Assembly: GCA_000497125.2 (NCBI GenBank)
Contig: CM035322.1
Coordinates: 814,001-878,000, forward strand
Length of the DNA: 64,000 nt
Source of the DNA: Spironucleus salmonicida
Lineage: Eukaryota; Fornicata; Diplomonadida; Hexamitidae
Direction of reading: 5' to 3'
The notes beneath the pieces were generated by a model. The model did no database searches, was not told where the DNA came from, and saw only the letters and a program-made list of their open reading frames with translations. Position 1 is the first letter of the stretch, and the number at the start of each line of letters is the position of its first letter. Position numbers and translations under genes: made by a program. Below are positions 45,874-56,755 of this stretch, in pieces.

Positions 45874-47415
45874 ATGCAGCTGCACCCGCTCGAAACCGCG
45901 CCCCCGGCTACATCCCTGCAGCTCCCGGACTACTTCCCGACCTCCGCAGCGCACGCCCACCCCGGTTTTTCAACGCTGGCAGCGCACCAGCCGCGGCCTC
46001 TGACGTACGTCGCGCCGGCGCAGATTTTCGTCGGCGACCGCCAGGTGCGGCCCTACCGCGTGCGCGCGTACGACGAGGCCGAAATAGCGAAATTCCAGCG
46101 CCGGAACGCCGAGAACAACCTAAAATACGTCGCGCAGGCGCAGGCTCTGCTGACGATGGAGCGCAGCCAGCAGCGCGCCCCGGAGGTCGTGCAGCAGCAG
46201 GTCGGGCGCGCGCCCTGCGCGCCCTTCGACTACCAGACCTCCACGCGGCAGATCGTGGAGGAGCTGCAGATGGACCAGTTCCAGCCGCGTTTCGGGCACG
46301 TCAGCGGCCAAATCGGCGTCGCGACAGTCGCCGGAAACGACAAAATCAGCACGCAGGAAATTGCGTTTTTCGAGCCCAAAATTCAGGACGTCATGCGGGA
46401 CGAAATAATGCAAAATCTCTACAGGGGCACTTTGCAGAAGCAGCTGGATGCGCAAATGCAGCAGAATGGAAATTTTGCGAGTTATCAGTAAAATAACGTA
46501 TAATAATAGGCTTTTAATGGGTGGAATTAGCAGCCGACTGGAAATGGGAATTGGCAGCAATTTGGATAGCAAAATTAATATGGTGCTGGAAACCAGATTC
46601 CGGCGTTTAATTACGGGCAGAATTAGCAGAATTAGCAGGGTAGCAATGCGGTGCAATATAGCTAGTTGTAGTAGCGACAAAATTAGAGCTAATAGCCGTA
46701 AATTTAGCAAAATTAGGCTCCTTTGGCACCTCCAATTAGTAATAATGTTGCGAATACCTCTATAGAGTTGGATGTTGATTTCTCAGAAATTGCTTTGAAT
46801 GAAGATAAAATTAATAAGCATATTGAGTTCAACAAGCAGGCCGCGCGATAGATCGAGGAAATCGATAATATGGTATCTGATGCTAAGAAAATTAATGCTT
46901 TCAGTCAAAATAACAGGTCAAAAGACGCTGATTTAGCTCTAGAACATAATTTCTCTATGATATCAAGTGGAATAGACGAGTAGAATGTCTAGAAAAAGCC
47001 AAAAAATTCAACTATGTCCTAAATTGACGATTCTCTAAGTGAGTTTAATATTGACAAAATAGTCGCAAAAGTACCACAAAAGCGTCCTGATAGTGTTGTA
47101 AGGATACCAAAATAAAGTTCATAAGATGTTATAAAAGGTTTATTAAATGGAGATGAAACTCTAGATTCTACGTTAGACATTTCAATAGAAGCGCCTAAAC
47201 CTAAACTTCCTAAAAAATAAATTAAAAAATCGCCAGTTAAAGTTGCTAAAAAAGTTGCCAAGGTCGCAAAACCTATGAAAAAATAAATAATTGAGAGCTC
47301 AGAGGATGATAGCTTCTTGTAGTAGATTATGAAAAAGGACCATCATAAGGCTGCAAAACGTGCAATAGAAAGTAGCGATGATTTAGGCTTAGGATTTAGT
47401 GATTCTGATTTTTGA
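45874..47415 (+). CDS. Large mixed-composition protein (513 aa), left-arm copy
   Basis: CCACTCC lies 14 bases before MQLHPLETAPPATS. Residues 1-205 are GC-rich coding with Ala/Gln/Pro-rich and helical parts (NAENNLKYVAQAQALLTMERS). Residues about 206-285 are a Gln/Asn/Gly-rich low-complexity stretch encoded largely by TAA/TAG. Residues 286-513 are AT-rich with an acidic helix, a Lys-rich linker (KKSPVKVAKKVAKVAK) and acidic Ser-Asp patches (ESSEDDS, SSDDLGLGFSDSDF). The basic/acidic tail suggests a chromatin or nuclear role, an inference only. Without TAR=Gln the gene would look like a 206-aa protein. Confidence 0.75.
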
Positions 47416-47426
47416 TCGGATACATT

Positions 47427-47675
47427 ATGAGTGATGAATTTTTTGTTAAGTATGGAAATTTATTTAACAAGATAAATATTTAAATTAGAGACTAAGACCA
47501 AACTTTATAAAACTACATTTTCACTACAAAGATTTAAATAGGTAGTAACATGATAAACGGAATTTATTTATAAAAACAAAAATTCTCAAATAAGATTAAC
47601 GATAAGATTTTGATAAAAGATAATGAATAGTGTATTAATAAATTTAAATATATAATTTTAAATTGCTCATGCTGA
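47427..47675 (+). CDS. Small basic protein (82 aa), left-arm copy
   Basis: MSDEFFVKYGNLFNKINIQI..., ending ILNCSC at TGA. Starts only 11 bp after the stop of the 513-aa gene. Lys/Asn/Ile-rich; family unknown. Confidence 0.5.
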
Positions 47676-47810
47676 AAATTAAGCACTTATTGATACGGTT
47701 AGATAAAGATTATTAAATTTATAAATAATATTCTGTTAAAACTCGTAGTAATTTAACTAATAGCATATTGATATCATAACACTAAGCAAAATGGATAGAA
47801 TATAGAAATA

Positions 47811-48215
47811 TCACTTACAATCTTTTAATTATTAAATTTAGCTATGAACTTCAACCAGTTTTAGAAATGAATGAAAAGTTTTTTGATTTGGTGTCCAAAA
47901 CTTGAACACTTAAAGCGGAATGCATCCATTTTTAAATGTTACGTTACTCTATAGTGAAATATATAACTTACGAAGTTATGTCAAATTTTAGAGATCAAGT
48001 TCCAAATTGCAGTTTGTCGCATCTATTCTTTACACTGATGGTGGAATAAATGAGTCCTCCAGCCTTATTTTAGTATTTTCTGCTAGGTTGAGTTCAATAA
48101 GGTTATTTAAACCATGAAGAGATATTTACTATAATGAATCTCCACATAAAGCAAGTAATACTGTATCTTTTTTCAGCTCTAAAGGAGTGCTATTATTGGA
48201 ATGATCAATAGACAT
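47811..48215 (-). CDS. LRR-like protein (134 aa), left-arm copy
   Basis: MSIDHSNNSTPLELKKDT..., with two LRR-like segments (LHGLNNLIELNLAENTKI, LTQLRKLYISLQSNVTF). Ends QQLKDCK. Probably a short protein-interaction unit. Confidence 0.6.
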
Positions 48216-48757
48216 TTTAAAGTGCTTTTATTAATATTATGAATAGTTATGTATAAAATATGTATGTCTCAATTATCCTTACCTATAAAAAATATAACTA
48301 AACTAGGAAAGATACTAGATATTATTTGAAAATACATACTAGCCACTTATCTTATTTTAATATTATTTCTGGTTGTAAGCTTGATTTAGGTTGATACAAT
48401 AAAACAATATCAACAATCGATTTGATTAATTTATTAGATGCATATTATTGTGCTTTTAAATTTTATTACTTAATTTTAAATATTTTATTGCATAAACTAA
48501 TAATTATTGAAGTAGTTGAATTTCTTAAACTTAAAAAATAATTACATTATCTACTGAAGCAGGTTGGTATAAAAATTGTAGCATTAAAATCAGTGGCTAA
48601 ATATATATCCTTGAAATTACTTTAATGAAAATTTAATTACTCAAAGCATAATCTATGAATATCAATATTGCTAAATAATCTGTTAGTTTACTTTGTTTCA
48701 GTTCGCATTATTTTTATGATTTAGTACTATTTTTAATACATATAATTATTTTGGCAT
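48216..48757. other. AT-rich stretch, no gene supported
   Basis: Identical sequence occurs inverted at 55414-55955. It changes abruptly to GC-rich at the tRNA. Confidence 0.5.
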
Positions 48758-48829
48758 GCGGTTATAGTATAGTGGTAAGTATTTGCGCTTGTCACGTGCG
48801 AGACCCGGGTTCAATTCCCGGTAACCGCG
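48758..48829 (+). tRNA. tRNA-Asp(GUC), copy 3
   Basis: Identical to the other copies. Its 5' flank is AT-rich unique sequence, its 3' flank the module X sequence. Confidence 0.96.
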
Positions 48830-48909
48830 CATTTTGGCATTTCCAGTGGCAGCGCGCACTTACTGGGCGGAGGGGCACCTACTCCCCACCAGGCACCGGA
48901 CGCCGCCGC

Positions 48910-49143
48910 TCACTCCAGCGCCAGCCGCTCGTACACCTCCAGCGACTCCTCCGAGTCCAGCAGCGCCGCGAAGTCCAGCAGCGCCCTCTCCCGCTGCTCG
49001 CGCCCGGCCTGCCCGTCCTCCCGCTGCCGGGCCTGGACCTGCTGCTTCCCGCGCCTCTGCTCGATGCCCCCCTCGGTCGTGAGCCCCGCCGAGCCGAGCA
49101 TGAGCAGCGAGGACGAGTTCTTCCGGATCTCGTTCTGGTACAT
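48910..49143 (-). CDS. 77-aa helical protein, copy 3
   Basis: Complete; VQARQ type. Here the gene lacks an intact 298-aa neighbour. Confidence 0.65.
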   Translation of the reverse strand: MYQNEIRKNSSSLLMLGSAGLTTEGGIEQRRGKQQVQARQREDGQAGREQRERALLDFAALLDSEESLEVYERLALE

Positions 49144-49245
49144 TTCGGATGGGGGTGGAGCGGAGGCTCGGGATAGATCCCCTGGCGCCATTGCGTCCGG
49201 CCCGGAGTGGGGGCGCATCGCACTGCCCTCAGAAACCGCTGAACC

Positions 49246-49293
49246 TCACTCCGCGCCCGACGGCCCCAGCAGCACGCGCATGGCCAGGACCAG
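49246..49293 (-). pseudogene. 3' fragment of the 298-aa gene, left arm
   Basis: Only the last 15 codons or so (LVLAMRVLLGPSGAE) remain; identity to module X ends within CTGGTCC, after which unrelated sequence begins. Confidence 0.9.
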
Positions 49294-49460
49294 ACGGTTA
49301 TCACGTATGGTGACTTCGATGGGCGTTGACGTGCAACGGCTGGCTCAGTTTCCGACTCCCAGGACGTACATTTCATTGGCTGGCAAAAGGTGTGCATGCA
49401 ACATAGCTCGCACAGGAGTGTTGTAGAGTATTTACTCAACCCACCAGCACTCCAGCTCAC

Positions 49461-49772
49461 TCACTCGCACGTACCTTTCTCCCCCTCTTGGCATGTCGCC
49501 TCGCTGGAGAGGTTGAACACCTAGCTCACATTAATTTGGATCGCAAGGTCGGTGCGCTTAACGGGAGGTCTGCACGGCGGCGCTTTCCTCGGGGTGAGCT
49601 GCGTGGCTGTCTCCGCGGGATCGTCCAGGATCCACTGCTTGAGCTAGTGCTTCCAGCGGATGCGCTTGATGGCCTTTTGGGCAAAAATACTCGTTGGGGC
49701 GAATTCGTTGTACTTGGGAGTCTGCGGCTCGGTGGTGGTGGGCGTTTTCTCGGCAGCCAGGTCTGCCCCCAT
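49461..49772 (-). CDS. Possible GC-rich gene (103 aa), left-arm copy
   Basis: MGADLAAEKTPTTTEPQTPK..., then basic FAQKAIKRIRWKHQLKQW and a Pro/Thr-rich part ending GEKGTCE. One or more Gln are TAG. The frame is open well upstream of this ATG, so the start is uncertain. No family recognised. Confidence 0.45.
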
Positions 49773-50403
49773 TTTACCAATTGCAATAGTCAGCGAATAT
49801 CGATAACAATCAGTTACTAAATTTAAGAGCAGGGCCATTTAGCGAATATGCGTATATAAGTTCGCCAGAGTGTAACTGGAGGGAGAATAAATATGGTAGC
49901 AACTTACGGTGAGGTAGAACAATCCACATTCCGGGTATTGTATACTGGCGGAGGAATGCAGTTCCGCTGCGCCTACAGCACCTACGCGCAAAGGTAGCTA
50001 GATGGCCTTCAGTGCGAGCTGGCGCGGACGTGCGATCGCCCCAGGCCGCATTTTCGGAGTGGGCGGCAAAGCGAGCCACGGCTGCACTGGGTAGCTGGTT
50101 TGCGCAGTGTGGGTGGACCATAAGGCGTGTGATGCCGAGGTCCACTGGGGGCTGTGGGACAATTTAGTAGCCGTGCGGCCTCCCCGTGCAAAATAGGTGC
50201 AGGAGAATCTGCAGGTGCGAGTATGGAACAAAACGCCATGCCACCTTTCTGGGACATACGGGCCGGGCGAGTTTCGGCTTAGAGTGTGGCTGTGCCTAAA
50301 ACACTAGGCATATCACCTAGGAAAGTAGCAGCCTCATTTTGCACGTACAGAAATCTCCCACCCCAAACCTTCTAGTTTCCATAAATAGCCACACCTTAAA
50401 ATG
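49773..50403. other. GC-rich stretch without a confident gene
   Basis: About 50-55% GC between the 103-aa frame and the tRNA. The frame of the 103-aa gene stays open through much of it, but no start or domain stands out. Duplicated inverted at 53768-54398. Confidence 0.4.
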
Positions 50404-50475
50404 CGCGGTTACCGGGAATTGAACCCGGGTCTCGCACGTGACAAGCGCAAATACTTACCACTATACTATAACCGC
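50404..50475 (-). tRNA. tRNA-Asp(GUC), copy 4
   Basis: Identical copy in reverse orientation to copy 3, so that the two tRNA genes form 72-bp inverted termini of a 1.7-kb GC-rich segment. Confidence 0.96.
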
Positions 50476-51134
50476 ATATTAATATAAATCTGCATTTATA
50501 CCAAATTTATTAATGGAAATAAGGGGATACATATCAGAATTTAGTTATATGTTAGATATTTAATATATATGACTATAATTATAATTATTTAACATACTTT
50601 AGGTTATCAATATAATTAACACTCTATTTATTACTAACTCTACTATACTTATGAGAATTGTAAAAATATATAACTTTACAGAATCTTACGAAATGTTTTT
50701 AATGTAAGTTTTATTTTATAGATAGGTACCTAATTAATCGAATTTCTCAAATTTAGTATGGTAATCTACATTTACCAAAGATTTGAATATACAACTGATA
50801 AAAATTAGAAATAGTAATATATAAAGGAGTATAGCAGAAATTTATATTAATTTCGTAAGAATTTATACAGCATGAGATGTTCATCTTCTCTTGACATTCT
50901 CTTAGCTATGTATATTATTCTATGATTATTTATTTATCATAAAACTGAATTATAAGTTATATATTATATTACCAATAAATATGATTCTCTTATAAATATT
51001 TATAAATTTTCACTATTATATGCGAATGAATATATATTTAGTGTACCTAAAGTTTAAAGACAAAAACATGGCTAGAACGCGAGAAATCTAGATTTTCTAA
51101 TTCAATTTGGATTCTTAACTCCACTCCTTGTCGC
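50476..51134. other. AT-rich upstream region of uS11, no other gene supported
   Basis: No convincing frame. The last 80 bp contain the CCACTCC element for uS11 (51120-51126). Confidence 0.5.
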
Positions 51135-51569
51135 ATGAAGAAAGTTAATTATGATCAGACAAACCTTCCTAAAGCTGATGCTCAAGGTAATACCTTTGGT
51201 ATCTGCCATATCTTTGCTGCTAAGAATGATACTTTCATCCACGTTACTGATATCACTGGTGCTGAGACTATCGCTCGCGTCTCTGGTGGTTAGATGGTTA
51301 AACGTCATTAGGATGAGCCCTCTCCATATGCCGCCATGTAAGCTACCCAGAAGCTTGTTGAAGTACTTCGCGCTCGTCAAATCTCCTCACTCCATATCCG
51401 CATTCGTGCTAATGGTGGTGTTGGCAGAAGAAATTATGGTCAGGGTGGTTCTTCCACCATCCGTACCTTAGTTCGTAACAATTTCAAGATTGGTAGAATT
51501 GAAGACGTAACCCCAATTCCCTCTGACAGAACCCGTCACAAAGGTGGTAGAAGAGGTAGAAGACTCTGA
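51135..51569 (+). CDS. RPS14: Ribosomal protein uS11 (RPS14), left-arm copy (144 aa)
   Basis: 40S platform protein. Contains [55 protein letters not shown] and ends with the characteristic [18 protein letters not shown]. Normal length. Gln in GGQMVK, HQDE and MQATQ are TAG/TAA. CCACTCC lies 9 bases before the ATG. Confidence 0.97.
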
Positions 51570-51617
51570 GTTTATTAATTTTATATACGAACTTTTCAGT
51601 TTATATGAAGCTTAAAA

Positions 51618-51743
51618 ATGAATTTACCGTAAGATGCTGGCATTTAAGTTGAAAGCTTAGCATAACTCCGCTACATTTCTTATGAAGATGGAACGATGTT
51701 CTTGTTACCTTAAAAAAAAATAATTCCAAGTTGGCAGGCGTGA
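51618..51743 (+). CDS. Very small protein (41 aa), left-arm copy
   Basis: MNLPQDAGIQVESLAQLRYI..., ending IPSWQA at TGA. Preserved in both arms, but so is non-coding DNA, so coding status is uncertain. Confidence 0.35.
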
Positions 51744-51789
51744 TTAAATTTCAAATATTGAATTTCAAATTAAATTACTAACAAGTTTA

Positions 51790-51813
51790 TCACTCAACAC
51801 CAACAAACTGGTC
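51790..51813 (-). pseudogene. 24-bp 3' fragment of the PBDC1-like gene
   Basis: The left palindrome arm ends with the reverse complement of the last codons of the loop gene (DQFVGVE then TGA). Confidence 0.85.
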
Positions 51814-51916
51814 GCTATATTATAATAACATGGCTAAGGAAGTGAATTGTTAACGATACGTATAATATAATAAATATTTATTCTGTATTTCTTTCCTGTT
51901 AATTTCCATTCCTAAT

Positions 51917-52381
51917 ATGTCTGCATAAGTAATTGATCTTAATTCACTACCAGAAGATGCAAAAGTTTCTAATGATCAAAAAATTGAAGAAGATTGGGCT
52001 GAATATGCTTTTAAATTTGCTGAAACTTTTGAGATGTTATTAAAATCTATAAAAACAAAATAAGGCCTCAAGTAATTTAAGTTTACACCACAGGATGATC
52101 TTATTTATACTGGTTTTAGAAAATCTTTTCCTAACCTTAGTGTATAACCACTTGATGTTAAAACGATGAAAGATAAAGCTCATCAATTATAATGGTATTA
52201 ATTATTAGAAGCATATAAAACAGTAGTCACTGATTACAACCATGGTAGTATTGTAAGAGTTAACTCTATGTAAAATCTTGGACCTGAAAATGGAATTATT
52301 GTTCCTAGAATATAGTTTTATATGATAGAACTTGCAAGATGTAGAGAAGGATGTAACGACCAGTTTGTTGGTGTTGAGTGA
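51917..52381 (+). CDS. PBDC1: PBDC1/YPL225W-family protein in the palindrome loop (154 aa)
   Basis: Family members act as a chaperone-like factor for eEF1A biogenesis (known from the yeast orthologue). Supporting segments: DWAEYAFKFAETFEMLLK, DLIYTGFRKSFPNLSVQPL, TDYNHGSIVRVNSMQN and GIIVPRIQFYMIELARCREGCND, which matches the family's VPRIQFFAIEIARNREG signature. Length fits. Single-copy body in the loop between two arms; only its last 24 bp are duplicated. CCATTCC lies 8 bases before the ATG. Confidence 0.88.
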
Positions 52382-52427
52382 TAAACTTGTTAGTAATTTA
52401 ATTTGAAATTCAATATTTGAAATTTAA

Positions 52428-52553
52428 TCACGCCTGCCAACTTGGAATTATTTTTTTTTAAGGTAACAAGAACATCGTTCCATCTTCATAAGAAATGTAG
52501 CGGAGTTATGCTAAGCTTTCAACTTAAATGCCAGCATCTTACGGTAAATTCAT
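52428..52553 (-). CDS. Very small protein (41 aa), right-arm copy
   Basis: Counterpart of 51618-51743. Confidence 0.35.
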
Positions 52554-52601
52554 TTTTAAGCTTCATATAAACTGAAAAGTTCGTATATAAAATTAATAAA
52601 C

Positions 52602-53036
52602 TCAGAGTCTTCTACCTCTTCTACCACCTTTGTGACGGGTTCTGTCAGAGGGAATTGGGGTTACGTCTTCAATTCTACCAATCTTGAAATTGTTACGAAC
52701 TAAGGTACGGATGGTGGAAGAACCACCCTGACCATAATTTCTTCTGCCAACACCACCATTAGCACGAATGCGGATATGGAGTGAGGAGATTTGACGAGCG
52801 CGAAGTACTTCAACAAGCTTCTGGGTAGCTTACATGGCGGCATATGGAGAGGGCTCATCCTAATGACGTTTAACCATCTAACCACCAGAGACGCGAGCGA
52901 TAGTCTCAGCACCAGTGATATCAGTAACGTGGATGAAAGTATCATTCTTAGCAGCAAAGATATGGCAGATACCAAAGGTATTACCTTGAGCATCAGCTTT
53001 AGGAAGGTTTGTCTGATCATAATTAACTTTCTTCAT
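52602..53036 (-). CDS. RPS14: Ribosomal protein uS11 (RPS14), right-arm copy (144 aa)
   Basis: Same protein as the left-arm copy, complete with upstream CCACTCC, so both are probably functional. Confidence 0.97.
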
Positions 53037-53695
53037 GCGACAAGGAGTGGAGTTAAGAATCCAAATTGAATTAGAAAATCTAGATTTCTCGCGTTCTAGC
53101 CATGTTTTTGTCTTTAAACTTTAGGTACACTAAATATATATTCATTCGCATATAATAGTGAAAATTTATAAATATTTATAAGAGAATCATATTTATTGGT
53201 AATATAATATATAACTTATAATTCAGTTTTATGATAAATAAATAATCATAGAATAATATACATAGCTAAGAGAATGTCAAGAGAAGATGAACATCTCATG
53301 CTGTATAAATTCTTACGAAATTAATATAAATTTCTGCTATACTCCTTTATATATTACTATTTCTAATTTTTATCAGTTGTATATTCAAATCTTTGGTAAA
53401 TGTAGATTACCATACTAAATTTGAGAAATTCGATTAATTAGGTACCTATCTATAAAATAAAACTTACATTAAAAACATTTCGTAAGATTCTGTAAAGTTA
53501 TATATTTTTACAATTCTCATAAGTATAGTAGAGTTAGTAATAAATAGAGTGTTAATTATATTGATAACCTAAAGTATGTTAAATAATTATAATTATAGTC
53601 ATATATATTAAATATCTAACATATAACTAAATTCTGATATGTATCCCCTTATTTCCATTAATAAATTTGGTATAAATGCAGATTTATATTAATAT

Positions 53696-53767
53696 GCGGT
53701 TATAGTATAGTGGTAAGTATTTGCGCTTGTCACGTGCGAGACCCGGGTTCAATTCCCGGTAACCGCG
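53696..53767 (+). tRNA. tRNA-Asp(GUC), copy 5
   Basis: Identical; right-arm counterpart of copy 4. Confidence 0.96.
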
Positions 53768-54398
53768 CATTTTAAGGTGTGGCTATTTATGGAAACTAGA
53801 AGGTTTGGGGTGGGAGATTTCTGTACGTGCAAAATGAGGCTGCTACTTTCCTAGGTGATATGCCTAGTGTTTTAGGCACAGCCACACTCTAAGCCGAAAC
53901 TCGCCCGGCCCGTATGTCCCAGAAAGGTGGCATGGCGTTTTGTTCCATACTCGCACCTGCAGATTCTCCTGCACCTATTTTGCACGGGGAGGCCGCACGG
54001 CTACTAAATTGTCCCACAGCCCCCAGTGGACCTCGGCATCACACGCCTTATGGTCCACCCACACTGCGCAAACCAGCTACCCAGTGCAGCCGTGGCTCGC
54101 TTTGCCGCCCACTCCGAAAATGCGGCCTGGGGCGATCGCACGTCCGCGCCAGCTCGCACTGAAGGCCATCTAGCTACCTTTGCGCGTAGGTGCTGTAGGC
54201 GCAGCGGAACTGCATTCCTCCGCCAGTATACAATACCCGGAATGTGGATTGTTCTACCTCACCGTAAGTTGCTACCATATTTATTCTCCCTCCAGTTACA
54301 CTCTGGCGAACTTATATACGCATATTCGCTAAATGGCCCTGCTCTTAAATTTAGTAACTGATTGTTATCGATATTCGCTGACTATTGCAATTGGTAAA

Positions 54399-54710
54399 AT
54401 GGGGGCAGACCTGGCTGCCGAGAAAACGCCCACCACCACCGAGCCGCAGACTCCCAAGTACAACGAATTCGCCCCAACGAGTATTTTTGCCCAAAAGGCC
54501 ATCAAGCGCATCCGCTGGAAGCACTAGCTCAAGCAGTGGATCCTGGACGATCCCGCGGAGACAGCCACGCAGCTCACCCCGAGGAAAGCGCCGCCGTGCA
54601 GACCTCCCGTTAAGCACACCGACCTTGCGATCCAAATTAATGTGAGCTAGGTGTTCAACCTCTCCAGCGAGGCGACATGCCAAGAGGGGGAGAAAGGTAC
54701 GTGCGAGTGA
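54399..54710 (+). CDS. Possible GC-rich gene (103 aa), right-arm copy
   Basis: Counterpart of 49461-49772 with at least one base difference (AAGCACACC here, AAGCGCACC in the left arm), changing no reading-frame feature. Confidence 0.45.
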
Positions 54711-54877
54711 GTGAGCTGGAGTGCTGGTGGGTTGAGTAAATACTCTACAACACTCCTGTGCGAGCTATGTTGCATGCACACCTTTTGCCAGCCAATGAAA
54801 TGTACGTCCTGGGAGTCGGAAACTGAGCCAGCCGTTGCACGTCAACGCCCATCGAAGTCACCATACGTGATAACCGT

Positions 54878-54925
54878 CTGGTCCTGGCCATGCGCGTGCT
54901 GCTGGGGCCGTCGGGCGCGGAGTGA
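54878..54925 (+). pseudogene. 3' fragment of the 298-aa gene, right arm
   Basis: Counterpart of 49246-49293; breakpoint again in CTGGTCC. Confidence 0.9.
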
Positions 54926-55027
54926 GGTTCAGCGGTTTCTGAGGGCAGTGCGATGCGCCCCCACTCCGGGCCGGACGCAATGGCGCCAGGGGATCTATCC
55001 CGAGCCTCCGCTCCACCCCCATCCGAA

Positions 55028-55261
55028 ATGTACCAGAACGAGATCCGGAAGAACTCGTCCTCGCTGCTCATGCTCGGCTCGGCGGGGCTCACGACCGAGG
55101 GGGGCATCGAGCAGAGGCGCGGGAAGCAGCAGGCCCAGGTCCGGCAGCGGGAGGACGGGCAGGCCGGGCGCGAGCAGCGGGAGAGGGCGCTGCTGGACTT
55201 CGCGGCGCTGCTGGACTCGGAGGAGTCGCTGGAGGTGTACGAGCGGCTGGCGCTGGAGTGA
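55028..55261 (+). CDS. 77-aa helical protein, copy 4
   Basis: Complete; AQVRQ type, unlike its palindromic partner at 48910. Confidence 0.65.
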   Translation: MYQNEIRKNSSSLLMLGSAGLTTEGGIEQRRGKQQAQVRQREDGQAGREQRERALLDFAALLDSEESLEVYERLALE

Positions 55262-55341
55262 GCGGCGGCGCCCGGTGCCTGGTGGGGAGTAGGTGCCCCT
55301 CCGCCCAGTAAGTGCGCGCTGCCACTGGACATGCCAAAATG

Positions 55342-55413
55342 CGCGGTTACCGGGAATTGAACCCGGGTCTCGCACGTGACAAGCGCAAATACTTACCACT
55401 ATACTATAACCGC
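55342..55413 (-). tRNA. tRNA-Asp(GUC), copy 6
   Basis: Identical; right-arm counterpart of copy 3. Confidence 0.96.
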
Positions 55414-55955
55414 ATGCCAAAATAATTATATGTATTAAAAATAGTACTAAATCATAAAAATAATGCGAACTGAAACAAAGTAAACTAACAGATTATTTAG
55501 CAATATTGATATTCATAGATTATGCTTTGAGTAATTAAATTTTCATTAAAGTAATTTCAAGGATATATATTTAGCCACTGATTTTAATGCTACAATTTTT
55601 ATACCAACCTGCTTCAGTAGATAATGTAATTATTTTTTAAGTTTAAGAAATTCAACTACTTCAATAATTATTAGTTTATGCAATAAAATATTTAAAATTA
55701 AGTAATAAAATTTAAAAGCACAATAATATGCATCTAATAAATTAATCAAATCGATTGTTGATATTGTTTTATTGTATCAACCTAAATCAAGCTTACAACC
55801 AGAAATAATATTAAAATAAGATAAGTGGCTAGTATGTATTTTCAAATAATATCTAGTATCTTTCCTAGTTTAGTTATATTTTTTATAGGTAAGGATAATT
55901 GAGACATACATATTTTATACATAACTATTCATAATATTAATAAAAGCACTTTAAA

Positions 55956-56360
55956 ATGTCTATTGATCATTCCAATAATAGCACTCCTTTAGAGCTGAAA
56001 AAAGATACAGTATTACTTGCTTTATGTGGAGATTCATTATAGTAAATATCTCTTCATGGTTTAAATAACCTTATTGAACTCAACCTAGCAGAAAATACTA
56101 AAATAAGGCTGGAGGACTCATTTATTCCACCATCAGTGTAAAGAATAGATGCGACAAACTGCAATTTGGAACTTGATCTCTAAAATTTGACATAACTTCG
56201 TAAGTTATATATTTCACTATAGAGTAACGTAACATTTAAAAATGGATGCATTCCGCTTTAAGTGTTCAAGTTTTGGACACCAAATCAAAAAACTTTTCAT
56301 TCATTTCTAAAACTGGTTGAAGTTCATAGCTAAATTTAATAATTAAAAGATTGTAAGTGA
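55956..56360 (+). CDS. LRR-like protein (134 aa), right-arm copy
   Basis: Counterpart of 47811-48215. Confidence 0.6.
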
Positions 56361-56495
56361 TATTTCTATATTCTATCCATTTTGCTTAGTGTTATGATAT
56401 CAATATGCTATTAGTTAAATTACTACGAGTTTTAACAGAATATTATTTATAAATTTAATAATCTTTATCTAACCGTATCAATAAGTGCTTAATTT

Positions 56496-56744
56496 TCAGC
56501 ATGAGCAATTTAAAATTATATATTTAAATTTATTAATACACTATTCATTATCTTTTATCAAAATCTTATCGTTAATCTTATTTGAGAATTTTTGTTTTTA
56601 TAAATAAATTCCGTTTATCATGTTACTACCTATTTAAATCTTTGTAGTGAAAATGTAGTTTTATAAAGTTTGGTCTTAGTCTCTAATTTAAATATTTATC
56701 TTGTTAAATAAATTTCCATACTTAACAAAAAATTCATCACTCAT
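56496..56744 (-). CDS. Small basic protein (82 aa), right-arm copy
   Basis: Counterpart of 47427-47675. Confidence 0.5.
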
Positions 56745-56755
56745 AATGTATCCGA

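Larger units (their letters stand above)
43104..51813. repeat. Left arm of the large palindrome
   Basis: About 8.7 kb. Between 45741 and 51813 position p corresponds exactly to 104171-p in the right arm; beyond the microsatellite the sum falls by 18 because of three fewer hexamer units. The arms differ by scattered substitutions. Confidence 0.97.

Noticed and set aside
45315-46496. Long frames with (ID)n, (IL)n or (IN)n runs joined to neighbouring genes
   Set aside because: They are translations of the hexanucleotide microsatellite; the real genes start after it, close to CCACTCC-like elements.
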